A DNA stretch of 37,227 nucleotides from Rhodospirillaceae bacterium (GCA_002719885.1 PBFH01000005.1:92206-129432); one strand, 5' to 3'. Shown: positions 27,591 through 37,105, numbered from the stretch's first letter. Notes: generated from the sequence alone by a model not told the origin. Numbers and translations: made by a program.

Positions 27591-28670
27591 TTACACTTCA
27601 TTTTCATCAGTGTTTTCTGAAGCTGGTGCCTCTTTAAGTGCGGCCTCTGCAATTAAACCAGCACTTTCCCTAATTTCTCTTTCGATTGATTCTGCCAGCT
27701 CTGGGTTTTCTCTTAAAAACTGCTTGGAATTCTCACGCCCCTGCCCTATCCGTTGACTATCATACGAAAACCAAGCACCTGACTTTTCGACAATGCCAGC
27801 TTTTACTCCAAGATCAATTAGCTCTCCCATTTTGGAGATACCTTCTCCATACATTATATCAAATTCAATCATCTTAAATGGAGGCGCAACTTTGTTTTTA
27901 ACAACCTTAACTCTAGTCTGATTTCCAACAATCTCGTCGCGATCCTTAATTGCCCCAATCCTACGAATATCTAGCCTTACAGATGAGTAAAATTTAAGTG
28001 CATTACCACCAGAGGTTGTTTCAGGATTGCCAAACATTACACCAATTTTCATACGAATTTGGTTGATAAAAATGATCATACAATGTGAACGTGATATAGA
28101 TCCCGTGAGTTTTCTGAGTGCTTGGCTCATAAGACGCGCCTGTAAACCAACATGAGAGTCTCCCATCTCTCCTTCGAGCTCTGCCTTCGGAACCAATGCA
28201 GCCACTGAATCAATAACAATCACATCAATAGCACTCGAGCGAACAAGCGTATCTGCTATTTCCAGAGCCTGTTCACCAGCATCTGGTTGAGAGATTAAAA
28301 GCTCATCAATTTGTACCCCAAGTTTTTGAGCATAAACCGGATCAAGTGCATGTTCCGCATCAATAAATGCACATTGTCCTCCGCTTTTTTGAGCTTCCGC
28401 AACACAATGAAGAGCAAGTGTCGTTTTTCCAGAGGATTCCGGGCCATAAATTTCAATCACACGACCTTTAGGCAAACCACCAATACCAAGAGCAATATCT
28501 AGCCCCAGTGAACCAGTAGATACAGACTCAGTTTCTACTACCTGACCTTCACCAAGTTTCATAATAGAGCCTTTACCATATGAACGCTCTATTTGTTGCA
28601 ATGCGGAATCAAGTGCTTTTGATTTATCCATAACATCCTTATCTACAAGTCTTAAAGCGGGATCTGCCAT
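27591..28670 (-). CDS. recA: Recombinase RecA
   Basis: Central protein of homologous recombination and SOS induction. It has 359 residues, with Walker [10 protein letters not shown] at 76-84, Walker [11 protein letters not shown], the L1 and L2 DNA-binding loops ([21 protein letters not shown] and the region around [10 protein letters not shown]) and an acidic C-terminus ([10 protein letters not shown]). Start ATG 28670 has AAGGAG 7 bases upstream. Two imperfect LexA-like sites lie in its leader. alaS follows on the same strand. Confidence 0.98.
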   Translation of the reverse strand: MADPALRLVDKDVMDKSKALDSALQQIERSYGKGSIMKLGEGQVVETESVSTGSLGLDIALGIGGLPKGRVIEIYGPESSGKTTLALHCVAEAQKSGGQCAFIDAEHALDPVYAQKLGVQIDELLISQPDAGEQALEIADTLVRSSAIDVIVIDSVAALVPKAELEGEMGDSHVGLQARLMSQALRKLTGSISRSHCMIIFINQIRMKIGVMFGNPETTSGGNALKFYSSVRLDIRRIGAIKDRDEIVGNQTRVKVVKNKVAPPFKMIEFDIMYGEGISKMGELIDLGVKAGIVEKSGAWFSYDSQRIGQGRENSKQFLRENPELAESIEREIRESAGLIAEAALKEAPASENTDENEV

Positions 28671-28702
28671 TTTGGTCTCCTTATTTCATACTCATCAGAT
28701 TC

Positions 28703-28717
28703 GTTCAACTTAGGCTC
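28703..28717. promoter_or_regulatory. Second imperfect LexA-like site upstream of recA
   Basis: GTTC-N7-GCTC, one base from the alphaproteobacterial SOS consensus GTTC-N7-GTTC. It is 33 bases before the recA start. It is weaker as evidence because one-mismatch sites are common by chance. Confidence 0.25.
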
Positions 28718-28731
28718 TTCATAATTGTTTT

Positions 28732-28746
28732 GTACCTGTTTTGTTC
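28732..28746. promoter_or_regulatory. Candidate LexA operator upstream of recA
   Basis: GTAC-N7-GTTC (on the recA strand GAAC-N7-GTAC), one base from the alphaproteobacterial SOS box. It is 62 bases before the recA start, a position usual for a promoter-overlapping operator. Confidence 0.4.
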
Positions 28747-29048
28747 TATATTGCAAGAAAAATTTTTTATTTATTTATTTTCAATAACTTATGATTATTC
28801 GTTTTTATTTTGTTCTACACATTATTTGAAAATTAGAATAATTAAATTGTTATAAGTCTGTTTACAAAACCACTGGCGTTTAGATTGTTAAAAATATTGA
28901 TTATTGAGTTATAACGTATGACGAAAACTTAACGTTATTATTAAAGGCATTATGGTCGCGTACTGAATTTTCATGGTGAGTCTTTTTTGCAACAATTTGC
29001 ATAAAATTGAAATTTATTATTATTCTGGAGACTTTTTTCTTGACCCTG

Positions 29049-29071
29049 CGAATCGTCATGTGATTCGATTC
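29049..29071. promoter_or_regulatory. Cluster of three GANTC sites and an inverted repeat upstream of ftsB
   Basis: GAATC at 29050-29054, GATTC at 29062-29066 and GATTC at 29067-29071 lie within 22 bases, just before the ftsB ATG. Two of them form the inverted repeat CGAATC-N7-GATTCG (29049-29067). GANTC is the CcrM methylation site that controls cell-cycle genes in alphaproteobacteria; control of ftsB this way is an inference. Confidence 0.35.
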
Positions 29072-29075
29072 GTTT

Positions 29076-29399
29076 ATGTCTGTTATATTAGAAATTCGGC
29101 GACGTGGACGTCAAATTGCGGGATCAATTTTAGGGGCTTTAATATTCCTATATTTTGTATTGCATGCAATACAAGGTGACCGGGGATTACTTGCATGGCT
29201 GCAAATTAGGCAACAAATTGCCATAGCAAATTCAGAATTGAAAATATCTGAAAGTAGAAGGAATTATTGGGAACGCAAAATATCTCTGTTAAAAAGCGAC
29301 TCAATGAATAGGGATATGCTGGACGAGAGGGTACGAATCGTGACTGGTTTTATTGGTGAAAATGAACTAGTGATTCTTCACCGTAATGACCACAACTAG
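29076..29399 (+). CDS. ftsB: Septum formation initiator FtsB/DivIC family protein
   Basis: Divisome subunit that links FtsL and FtsQ. The 107-residue protein has a short basic cytosolic end (MSVILEIRRRGRQ), one membrane helix at about 15-32, the conserved HAIQGDRGLLAWLQIRQQI, a periplasmic coiled coil (about 38-72) and a C-terminal D-x-M-L-D-E-R-x-R motif at about 79-87. This fits the alphaproteobacterial version well. It is divergent from recA and followed by nitronate monooxygenase after 49 bases. No eno or pdhA is next to it, unlike many relatives. Confidence 0.85.
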   Translation: MSVILEIRRRGRQIAGSILGALIFLYFVLHAIQGDRGLLAWLQIRQQIAIANSELKISESRRNYWERKISLLKSDSMNRDMLDERVRIVTGFIGENELVILHRNDHN

Positions 29400-29448
29400 A
29401 TCAAACTCAGTTAATAGTTAATTAAAAAATTATAAGGCTCTATTCATA

Positions 29449-30525
29449 GTGACTAACTTTTCAAACCCCTTGACAAAATGCCTTGGTATCGAATTTCCGA
29501 TTTTGCTCGCGCCGATGGCCGGAGGGCCAACGACACCTCAACTTGTTACCGCTGTATCAAATGCGGGCGGCTTAGGCCAGTTTGGTGCTGCATACCTCAA
29601 TGATGACGAGATCGTAACTATGGCTAATCAATTACGGGCCTCTACAAATAAAAGCTTTGGGATTAATTTATTTTTACCACAAAACCCTGAATATACCGAT
29701 CAAGAATTTTCCAAAGCAACCGAAGCATTAACTGACTATTTTTCGAAATTTGGTTTAAAACTGCCGAAAAATATCATTGATACTACACCAAACCTCAATC
29801 AGCAATTGAAGGCTGTAATTGAAAGTGATATTAAATTTTGTTCCTTTCACTTAGGCCTCCCCACAAAAAAAAATATACAAGAACTAAAAGAAGCCGGTAT
29901 TTTTACTGCTGCATCTGCAACTTCCGTAGAGGAAGCAAAACAGGCCGAGGAAAAAGGGGTCGATTTTATTATAGCTCAAGGTTCAGAAGCTGGTGGGCAT
30001 CGGGGAACCTGGATCGGAGACTGGCGTCATTCAATGACAGGAACAATGAGCCTTCTCGCTCAACTAAAAGCACTTATTTCTACACCAATAATTGCAGCCG
30101 GGGGTATTATGAATGGGGCTGGTATTGCAGCAGCAATAGCCCTTGGCGCAGTTGGAGTACAAATGGGAACGGCATTCCTCACTTGCCCTGAGGCTGGAGT
30201 AAATGACCATTACAAAAAAGCACTACTAAACACAAGTAATGATAATACAATAGTAACTCGTACATTTTCGGGGCGTCCTGCGAGAGGGTTGCGCAACTAT
30301 TATATAGAGAAAATGGAAAACTCGGGGTCCTACGCTCTTCCTTTCCCTTTACAAAATATTTTAACGGGGCCTCTCCGGAAGGCTGCCGCCAAGGAGAATA
30401 ACACTGATTATATGTCAATGTGGTGTGGACAGGGTGCTAGTCTCAGCCGCGGAATACCTGCCGCCAAATTGATTGAGACTTTGGTTGACGAATACAATCA
30501 AACTTTAATAAAGGTAACTAATTAG
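29449..30525 (+). CDS. Nitronate monooxygenase family protein
   Basis: FMN-dependent TIM-barrel oxygenase of the 2-nitropropane dioxygenase/NMO group, which detoxifies nitronates; some relatives are enoyl-ACP reductases (FabK). In its 358 residues are PILLAPMAGGPTTP at the N-terminus, the catalytic-His segment EAGGHRG at 180-186 (His184), the phosphate loop IIAAGGIMNGAGIAAAIALGA with GVQMGTAFL, and FSGRPARGLRN near the C-terminus. The start is GTG 29449, with a distant AAGG. The native substrate is unknown. It converges on the VOC gene with only a 7-base gap. Confidence 0.87.
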   Translation: MTNFSNPLTKCLGIEFPILLAPMAGGPTTPQLVTAVSNAGGLGQFGAAYLNDDEIVTMANQLRASTNKSFGINLFLPQNPEYTDQEFSKATEALTDYFSKFGLKLPKNIIDTTPNLNQQLKAVIESDIKFCSFHLGLPTKKNIQELKEAGIFTAASATSVEEAKQAEEKGVDFIIAQGSEAGGHRGTWIGDWRHSMTGTMSLLAQLKALISTPIIAAGGIMNGAGIAAAIALGAVGVQMGTAFLTCPEAGVNDHYKKALLNTSNDNTIVTRTFSGRPARGLRNYYIEKMENSGSYALPFPLQNILTGPLRKAAAKENNTDYMSMWCGQGASLSRGIPAAKLIETLVDEYNQTLIKVTN

Positions 30526-30532
30526 TAAAATT

Positions 30533-31075
30533 TTAGAAATTTGACTCATCAAACTCTCTTTTCCACTCCTCCATCGGTTGATATGTAGGATCTGCATAAC
30601 ATTTCTGTTCGCAAGCTTTTAAAATTTCCTCATCAGATTTATTGAAATCAATCAATTCACGTTGTGGTTGAGCCACATACCATGGTGTCGCCACATAAAC
30701 CTCAATTCTATTGCCTTCAGGATCGGGAAAATAAACTGACAATGCTAATCCATGATCTACCGGTTCAATACCATTGACCCCACTTTCCACCACCTTGTTA
30801 TATACCTGCCGTACTTCCGCAAAATTATTAACTCGAAAGGATATTTGGTTTATGGTCGTACGCTGTCCATCACTCCGTGTAGCCGCCATAACTATTTGGT
30901 GATGTTCTTCTGGATTACGGCTAAAAAAAACCAATTCGGGTCCTTTTCCACCCCCAGCACGGCCTCGATCGGTTACTTTAAAACCTAGGACGTCAGTATA
31001 GAATTCAACCATTTTATCAACATTAATCACATCGATACCAAGGTGGCCCAAGCTCATTTCAGGCAAATTTCCCAT
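30533..31075 (-). CDS. VOC superfamily (glyoxalase/extradiol dioxygenase-like) protein
   Basis: 180 residues with one clear vicinal-oxygen-chelate module. The first metal ligand candidate is His11 in LGHLGIDV, a second is in EEHHQIVM, and the Glu ligand is in DPEGNRIEVYV. The fold resembles catechol 2,3-dioxygenase-like proteins. The last 40 residues form a helical tail with a Cys (KACEQKCYADP). The start is ATG 31075, not the in-frame ATG at 31105, because AAGGAG lies 7 bases before it. The substrate is unknown. Confidence 0.85.
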   Translation of the reverse strand: MGNLPEMSLGHLGIDVINVDKMVEFYTDVLGFKVTDRGRAGGGKGPELVFFSRNPEEHHQIVMAATRSDGQRTTINQISFRVNNFAEVRQVYNKVVESGVNGIEPVDHGLALSVYFPDPEGNRIEVYVATPWYVAQPQRELIDFNKSDEEILKACEQKCYADPTYQPMEEWKREFDESNF

Positions 31076-31231
31076 AAATTTCTCCTTCCAATTTTTATCG
31101 ACCAATATAATTCAGAATATCGACGTTGTTACTCGGGAAATTAATTTAATTACTTACAGAATTAACCCTAGGTTAAATTTTTTTTTGAATAAAACTTAAT
31201 TATAACAATTAACATCAAATTATAAAATTAG

Positions 31232-32992
31232 TTACCCATTGCTCAAAATGGAAAAAACATCTCCATCGTTGGAAAGCCCTTCGATATGCAATCGGTGCCA
31301 TACTGAATAAAATAATAGTATCCAGGCTGCTAATCCTGCACGGCTATTTTTGCTTTTAAAAATTGCCTTAACGTTATCTGGTTCGCAGAGTTCCACTATT
31401 CCGGATTGCTTTGCCACCAGAGGGCCCAAGGTGTTACCCTTACGAAATATCCACTCACCAACAGGGACTGTAAAACCTCTTTTTCTTGAAAAAGGCTCGG
31501 CAACTGGCGCATGGTCCGATAGCCACTTTCTTAAAATCCATTTCCCTGTGCGTCCTTTAATCTTTAAAGAATCCGGCAAACGAAAAGCCTCTTTCGCTAT
31601 AACCGGATCTAAAAATGGTGTTCTTCCTTCAACACCATGTACCATCAAACACCTGTCCAATTTGATTAGAAGATCATGAGGGAGCCAATCAGCAAAATCA
31701 TTGGCTTGTACGTTTTGCAACGCGCTTCGGTTTTCGTCGTATATATCAGTCTCGTAAGCTGCAATTCCATTACGCCAATCTCTAGAATTAGTCCGAAGTA
31801 TGTTCAGTCCCTCTAAGGCACCCCGCGAACGCATCGCCCTAGGGTAACTCCACCACGGTCGTATTGCAGAGCGGTAACGACTGTATCCACCAAATAATTC
31901 ATCTCCACCTTCACCGCACAAAATTACCTTAAATTGTTGGCCTGCAACTTCTCCCAATTTATATGTAGGCAATTCTGCATAGTCTGCTACAGGATCATCC
32001 ATGGCACTCGCGACCAAAGGAATAGTCTTCCAGAAATCATTTTCAGTAAAATCAACTTCGGTATGTTCCGCACCTAATGATTTCGCAACTAAAGCCGCGT
32101 GCTTTCGTTCATCTGTCGCTTCCGTATCTGAGAACCCAACTGTGAAAGCATGGACTGGTTGATCATTTAGTTGGCTCATAGCTGCAAGTATTGCCGAGGA
32201 GTCTATACCACCTGATAAAAACATACCGTAGGGTACGTCACTCCGCTGATGTACATTGATGCTGTCAAATAAGGCATTTCCAACGCGCTCCAATGCAATC
32301 TCTTCTTCAACCACCTGCGGGCCACCAGATGGCAATGCATCCTGCCGAAAGGTTTTAGAAATTTTCCCTGATTCAACAATTAATGTTTCACCAGGTAAAA
32401 CCCTGAATATATTTGACATTACCGTCTCCCTGCCTAAGGAAAACTGAAGTTGCAATAATTCTTCAGCAGCCGATTTGCGAATATCAGCAGAAATTAGACC
32501 AGAAGTTAGAAACGCTTGTGGTTCAGAGGCAAAAGCAAACCCAAATGGCCCGACGGTATAGTAGAGCTGTTTTATTCCAAATGGATCCCGAGTTAATACC
32601 AGGCGTCGATTTTCAGGGTCGTGAATTGCAATCGCATACATCCCTCTTAAGTGACGGGCAAAACTATCTCCAAACTTTGAATAAAGATGAAGAGGCACTT
32701 CACAATCTGAGGTTGTTTTAAAGTCAACCTCTGGCATTTGGGATTTTAGTTCAATGTAATTATAGATTTCTGCATTAGCTACCAACGTAGTGCCATTTGG
32801 AATTGATAATGGTTGATCTCCCGTATCAAGGTCGATAATAGCCAATCGACGGTGTGCCATTCCAATGTTATCCTTAAAATAAAGTCCCGATCCATCGGGT
32901 CCACGGTGTATCAAAGCATTTTGCATTGATATAATTAGTTTTCGGTCAGGGGAATCCCCTGAAGCCGTCATGACACCATTAATGCCGCACAT
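31232..32992 (-). CDS. asnB: Asparagine synthase (glutamine-hydrolysing), glycan-locus type
   Basis: 586 residues. The N-terminal glutaminase domain has nucleophile Cys2 (MCGINGVM) and HRGPDGSG. The C-terminal synthetase domain has PP-loop LSGGIDSS at 259-266 and the CGEGGDELFGGY motif. The usual NGEIYN of the glutaminase pocket reads NAEIYN at about 73-78, a Gly to Ala change next to the oxyanion-hole Asn. Its start overlaps the stop of the preceding GT4 gene by one base (TAATG). In surface-polysaccharide operons such proteins often amidate uronic acids rather than make asparagine; which applies here is open. Confidence 0.88.
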   Translation of the reverse strand: MCGINGVMTASGDSPDRKLIISMQNALIHRGPDGSGLYFKDNIGMAHRRLAIIDLDTGDQPLSIPNGTTLVANAEIYNYIELKSQMPEVDFKTTSDCEVPLHLYSKFGDSFARHLRGMYAIAIHDPENRRLVLTRDPFGIKQLYYTVGPFGFAFASEPQAFLTSGLISADIRKSAAEELLQLQFSLGRETVMSNIFRVLPGETLIVESGKISKTFRQDALPSGGPQVVEEEIALERVGNALFDSINVHQRSDVPYGMFLSGGIDSSAILAAMSQLNDQPVHAFTVGFSDTEATDERKHAALVAKSLGAEHTEVDFTENDFWKTIPLVASAMDDPVADYAELPTYKLGEVAGQQFKVILCGEGGDELFGGYSRYRSAIRPWWSYPRAMRSRGALEGLNILRTNSRDWRNGIAAYETDIYDENRSALQNVQANDFADWLPHDLLIKLDRCLMVHGVEGRTPFLDPVIAKEAFRLPDSLKIKGRTGKWILRKWLSDHAPVAEPFSRKRGFTVPVGEWIFRKGNTLGPLVAKQSGIVELCEPDNVKAIFKSKNSRAGLAAWILLFYSVWHRLHIEGLSNDGDVFSILSNG

Positions 32993-34032
32993 TAGTTTTT
33001 AAGTCTTTCAAACAATTCACAGTACTGGGCGACTACACGTTTCTCAGTATAAGTCTCCTGATATCTTTTACGCCCCGCCGCTGCAAGTTTATTACAAAAA
33101 ACAGGGTTCAAATATAGCTTCTGGACCGCATTGGACAGAGCGAATGGGTTTTCATTGGGAACAATTAAACCTGTTTTCCCATGCTCTATAATTGCGCTTG
33201 GGCCTTCACTAGCGGACGCAACAATTGCAGTCGAATAAAGCCATGACTCGATAACAATATTTCCAAAGGGCTCATGACGTGAAGAACATATAAACACGTC
33301 AGCCGCAGAATAAAGCGGGCCCGGATCTAATACCCAACCTAAAAATCTTACTCTTTCAGATACGCCTAAATCCCTAGACATATTCATAAGCTTTTTCTTT
33401 AAAGGTCCATCTCCGCCTAACCAAAGGAAATGATTTGGCAGTTTTTGCATGGCCTTTAATAAAAGATCAAAACCCTTATTCGGATGCAATCTACCTAAAG
33501 CTAATAGTAAAGGTGCATCTTCAGGGGTATCATATTTTTTCCGCTTGACCGGCATAGACCGATTATCCGGTACAAAATTCGGAATAACAGATACATCTTG
33601 ACGGGCCCTACCACTATCAACATAAAACGTGGCCAAATCTTCGGTCGTTACAACCAAATGTTCGCAATCTTTGTAGTATTTGGGTGGGTAATAACCGCGA
33701 GGTGAGCCGAGGTGAATGAATACTCTGCCGTTACCATTAGGTACCTTAGGAACAAATCTTGTTGGTCTATTCATCCAACTAATAACAATATCAGGTAAAA
33801 ATAGTCCGATTTCCTTTTTTATCACTCTACGCGTTGATAGGTCCCAAAAACCGCCAAAACGAGCTGTGGAAAAATCAACAGACGCCTTTGCAAACATTTT
33901 TTCTCTATCTATTCCATGCCTAGAGATCACTCGTTGCTCAAGACCAGTCTTTTCCAAACCAATAACGAGGCGGCCAAAGAATGTCTCCGCTCCCCCTACT
34001 TTAGCCCCTGCCATAAGATGAAGAACTCGCAT
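32992..34032 (-). CDS. Glycosyltransferase family 4 (GT-B fold)
   Basis: 346 residues. The N-terminal MRVLHLMAGAKVGGAETFFGRL is typical of GT4 acceptor-binding domains. The C-terminal donor domain has LLALGRLHPNKGFDLLLKAM and the E-x7-E motif HEPFGNIVIESWLYSTAIVAS. There is no membrane helix, so it is a cytosolic, peripheral-membrane enzyme acting on a lipid-linked glycan. It overlaps the preceding GT by TGATG and the following asnB by TAATG. Sugar donor and acceptor are unknown. Confidence 0.88.
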   Translation of the reverse strand: MRVLHLMAGAKVGGAETFFGRLVIGLEKTGLEQRVISRHGIDREKMFAKASVDFSTARFGGFWDLSTRRVIKKEIGLFLPDIVISWMNRPTRFVPKVPNGNGRVFIHLGSPRGYYPPKYYKDCEHLVVTTEDLATFYVDSGRARQDVSVIPNFVPDNRSMPVKRKKYDTPEDAPLLLALGRLHPNKGFDLLLKAMQKLPNHFLWLGGDGPLKKKLMNMSRDLGVSERVRFLGWVLDPGPLYSAADVFICSSRHEPFGNIVIESWLYSTAIVASASEGPSAIIEHGKTGLIVPNENPFALSNAVQKLYLNPVFCNKLAAAGRKRYQETYTEKRVVAQYCELFERLKN

Positions 34033-35066
34033 CAGCCTATCAGTCCTTCAAATTCCGCTGCTGCGTCATTCCAACCCCAGTTTCTTTGAAGTTTTAAACT
34101 CATCTCATGGTTTCGGCGCCACAATTTATCATCTCGCAAAAGTTTAAGAGTCGCATTTGAAAATTCTTCATCATTTCCAGTTACAAAACCGGTCTTACCA
34201 TTAATCACTCGTTCTGCTACACAGCCTATATCTTGCACAACTACTGGTAGACCTGCCGCCTGTGCCTCACCTACAGCTAAACAAAAAGTTTCACCTGGAT
34301 CTCCCCTATACGGTAAAACTCTAGACCTGCTCAGCACATCGGCAAGCGGCTTCTTTGGGATAGGGTCATGTAAGCATACATTTTTATTACCCATTGCCCT
34401 AGCTTCATCTAAGATGAGTTGCATTTGGCCTTTTTGAGATGAGCCAAGCTCTCCATAAGTTGCCGCTCCAGAATAAATATGTAATTCAGCGTTAGGCATT
34501 TGAGGGTTGATGTAATCTTTCCAAATTCCAAGCAACCAAGACAGACTCCGTAGTGGGTTCGATGTAAAAATTGCCTTTGGTTCTGGAATGGTTCCAATTG
34601 GCTCAACTTTAACAAATTCCTCAGAGATACCATACGGTACAATTTTACGCCCACCATCTGGAGCCCAATTCGGATAACTATTTGCATGGAAGTTACCCGA
34701 GAAAACTATGACGGGTTTTCGGCTCCAGATTTTTGTCAAATATCGAAACTTAAGTAAATATTGGGCCGGATTATGTATCCAAAAAACTACAGCCCTAGAA
34801 TCACAGGAGAGTGTCAGTAATTTGTCGCTCCTGTTGGCAATATAAAGGTCACAATGGTCAGGCACCCCATTTTCTAAAGGAGCCCAATCAATATTGTTTT
34901 TTTTCATAGCCCGAGAACAGTTATTTCTTATTAAAACTTCATGACCACGCTCTGAGAAAGAATTGGCTAAAGATATAAAAGCAGTCTCCGCCCCGCCCAA
35001 TGGACCCTGTTCCAGGGAGTTTCCATCAAAACTTATTCCATCATCTACCATCAAAATTTTAGCCAC
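34032..35066 (-). CDS. Glycosyltransferase family 4-like
   Basis: 344 residues from GTG 35066. The start is chosen because GGGAG lies 6 bases upstream and the protein then begins MAKILMVDDG, a GT-B first strand; an upstream in-frame ATG (35120) would add 18 residues read from the GT9 gene. The N-terminal domain has GPLGGAETAFISLA, and the donor domain GDPGETFCLAVGEAQAAGLPVVV with GKTGFV. It overlaps the end of the GT9 gene by 8 bases. Donor and acceptor are unknown. Confidence 0.85.
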   Translation of the reverse strand: MAKILMVDDGISFDGNSLEQGPLGGAETAFISLANSFSERGHEVLIRNNCSRAMKKNNIDWAPLENGVPDHCDLYIANRSDKLLTLSCDSRAVVFWIHNPAQYLLKFRYLTKIWSRKPVIVFSGNFHANSYPNWAPDGGRKIVPYGISEEFVKVEPIGTIPEPKAIFTSNPLRSLSWLLGIWKDYINPQMPNAELHIYSGAATYGELGSSQKGQMQLILDEARAMGNKNVCLHDPIPKKPLADVLSRSRVLPYRGDPGETFCLAVGEAQAAGLPVVVQDIGCVAERVINGKTGFVTGNDEEFSNATLKLLRDDKLWRRNHEMSLKLQRNWGWNDAAAEFEGLIG

Positions 35067-36030
35067 TTGTACTCCCTTTAATGCTATCAAATAAATCACA
35101 AGTAGCCTTCTCCACTGCATCTACAGACAATCCATTCATCAAATTACCTGAACTACGATGGTCAAAATCCTTTTTTCCAGTGAGAGCATGATAACTCTCC
35201 GAAGAAACAACCGACTGACAATGATCACCCCAGGGGCCATACCGTTGAGCTGGGCTCGGGCCAAATAAGCCTATAGTTGGAACACCGAGAGCCGCCGCGA
35301 TATGCATTAACCCGGAGTCATTTCCTATAAAAAAGCTGCACCTTTTGATACAAGCCGTCACCGAGGAAATTGAAGCTTTACCGATTAGATCTATACATTC
35401 GGTATTAGGAAGACCCTGAATTACCGGCATTGCAATATCCCGTTCGTTCTTTGCCCCAAAAACAGCAAACCGCTTACCAGAAAAAATTTTCCCTTCTCTT
35501 GTCAAACGCTGAATTAATTCAACAAAATTTTTTGAGGGCCAAACTTTTGGCATCCAATTAGCCGTAACACCTAAACCAATAACAGGGGAACCTTTAGGTA
35601 TTAATTTATGGGCCATATCCTCCATTGGATTAGAGACCCAGAGTTTTGGCGCAGGTGGTTTATCTAGATTAAATAGGCTGGCAAGTTCTTTTACACGATG
35701 TAAATCAGAGGTTTTTTTATCAGACCTCAAAATCTTTCGGGACTTAGTTCTCAAAAACAATGCCATAGCAGAAGAGCGTAAATCTACGATTAAATCCCAT
35801 GATTGAGTAACAGTTCTAGCCCAAAGAGAAATCCAATGAATAGATAAGACCTTTTTATTAATTGTTATAACGCGCTCAACACCGGGGATTGGTTCAAATA
35901 GAGCGCTTGGCAAAGGACCGCAGGCGACGGTCAATGATGCCGTAGGGTATTTTTCAATTAAGTAACGAAGTATGGCTGTTGAAAGAACAGCATCCCCGAT
36001 ACGTGTCGACGTCACAAAAAGAATTTTCAT
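35059..36030 (-). CDS. Glycosyltransferase family 9 (heptosyltransferase-like)
   Basis: 323 residues of the GT9 family, which includes WaaC/WaaF LPS heptosyltransferases. It has the N-terminal SRIGDAVLS-like loop (STRIGDAVLSTAIL), DLIVDLRSS, and the donor-site segment GNDSGLMHIAAALGVPTIGLFG with the family's DSG and P-T-x-x-L-F-G. It is the first gene of the operon GT9-GT4-GT4-asnB; ATG 36030 has no clear ribosome-binding site. The most likely role is transfer of a heptose or related sugar to LPS core; the exact sugar is open. Confidence 0.88.
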   Translation of the reverse strand: MKILFVTSTRIGDAVLSTAILRYLIEKYPTASLTVACGPLPSALFEPIPGVERVITINKKVLSIHWISLWARTVTQSWDLIVDLRSSAMALFLRTKSRKILRSDKKTSDLHRVKELASLFNLDKPPAPKLWVSNPMEDMAHKLIPKGSPVIGLGVTANWMPKVWPSKNFVELIQRLTREGKIFSGKRFAVFGAKNERDIAMPVIQGLPNTECIDLIGKASISSVTACIKRCSFFIGNDSGLMHIAAALGVPTIGLFGPSPAQRYGPWGDHCQSVVSSESYHALTGKKDFDHRSSGNLMNGLSVDAVEKATCDLFDSIKGSTSG

Positions 36031-36191
36031 TAAAATAACTATTGGTATCTAAGGTATCTAATCTAAAATAAAAAATAAATTCGGTCTTTGATTTTCATGT
36101 TCAATACTTTTAAGATTTTCCCATTATCCTCATATTAGGAATTAAAAAAAATTTTCAAAATTTATGACCCTTATAAAAAATAAAAGTAACT

Positions 36192-37097
36192 ATGCATGAC
36201 GTTTACTGCACAAAATTAAAAGATAGGAGCATTCTATCCATTACTGGTCCAGATACCTTGGCTTTCCTTCAAGGAATCGTCACGAATGATATGGCAAAAT
36301 TAGTGGAAAAAAAAATGCAATTTTCTGCCATTTTAACTCCTCAGGGAAAATACTTATACGATTTTTTTATTTTTTTTACTTCCTCAGGCATTTTTATAGA
36401 CTGCCAAAAAGATAATGTTGATGCATTGGAAAAAACACTAAATATGTATCGTCTTAGGGCAAAGGTAGAAATCATTAATAGAAGAGATGCGTTCTCGGTA
36501 TTTTCTATTATTCGACAACAAAATGAGGTGAAAAATTCTACCGAGGATCAGTACGAAAATTTGAATAAATTCAAAGAGGTGATGACATTTGCCGATCCAC
36601 GCCTCACGCAACTAGGCACGAGAGCGATTATTCCTAATAAGTTTGAAAACCAAATCATTCCAAGGCATGGATTTATAGAAAAAAATGAAATTTGGTATAA
36701 GCATTTACAAATGTCCCTAGGGGTTACTGATTATATGCCAAATAGCGTGTTAAGAGGTTATTTTCCTCTGGAACTTGGATTTGATGAGTTGAATGCCGTC
36801 TCCTTTAATAAGGGCTGTTATGTCGGACAGGAAGTAACAGCAAGAATGAAGGTGCGCAACCTAGTCAAGAAACGTCTTGTTCCTGTTTCATTTCAGGGGG
36901 AGATACCCGCGACAGGGACAAACATTTTGTCTCAGGGCAAGGGACTCGGAGAAATTTTGGCAGTTACAAATAATCAGGGGTTAGCTATGTTTCGAATTGA
37001 AGCACTAAACCAAGCTCTCAATGAAGAGCGAGAATTATTAGCTGAGAACACATTAGTAAAACCCACCATACCATCCTGGTTTAATCTAATATCATAG
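36192..37097 (+). CDS. ygfZ: Folate-binding protein YgfZ (GcvT-like)
   Basis: Tetrahydrofolate-dependent factor that helps maintain Fe-S enzymes, especially radical SAM ones. The 301-residue protein has the aminomethyltransferase-like fold and the YgfZ signature KGCYVGQE at 207-214 with the essential Cys209. The early FLQGIVTNDM and LTPQGKYLYDFFI segments are also typical. It is divergent from the glycan operon (161-base gap), with a weak ribosome-binding site. An AMP-binding gene starts 8 bases downstream. Confidence 0.9.
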   Translation: MHDVYCTKLKDRSILSITGPDTLAFLQGIVTNDMAKLVEKKMQFSAILTPQGKYLYDFFIFFTSSGIFIDCQKDNVDALEKTLNMYRLRAKVEIINRRDAFSVFSIIRQQNEVKNSTEDQYENLNKFKEVMTFADPRLTQLGTRAIIPNKFENQIIPRHGFIEKNEIWYKHLQMSLGVTDYMPNSVLRGYFPLELGFDELNAVSFNKGCYVGQEVTARMKVRNLVKKRLVPVSFQGEIPATGTNILSQGKGLGEILAVTNNQGLAMFRIEALNQALNEERELLAENTLVKPTIPSWFNLIS

Positions 37098-37105
37098 GTT
37101 TTCTC

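Larger units (their letters stand above)
28671..29075. other. Divergent intergenic region recA/ftsB
   Basis: 405 AT-rich bases with no gene or tRNA that I can recognise. It must hold the promoters for recA (leftward) and ftsB (rightward). Two LexA-like half-site pairs lie near recA and a cluster of GANTC sites near ftsB; the middle (about 28760-29040) shows nothing I can name. Confidence 0.6.

Noticed and set aside
31162-31182. TTAACC-CTA-GGTTAA hairpin with a T run on the plus strand
   Set aside because: No plus-strand gene ends nearby (the closest stop is at 30525), the stem is short and AT-rich, and the surrounding genes are on the minus strand.
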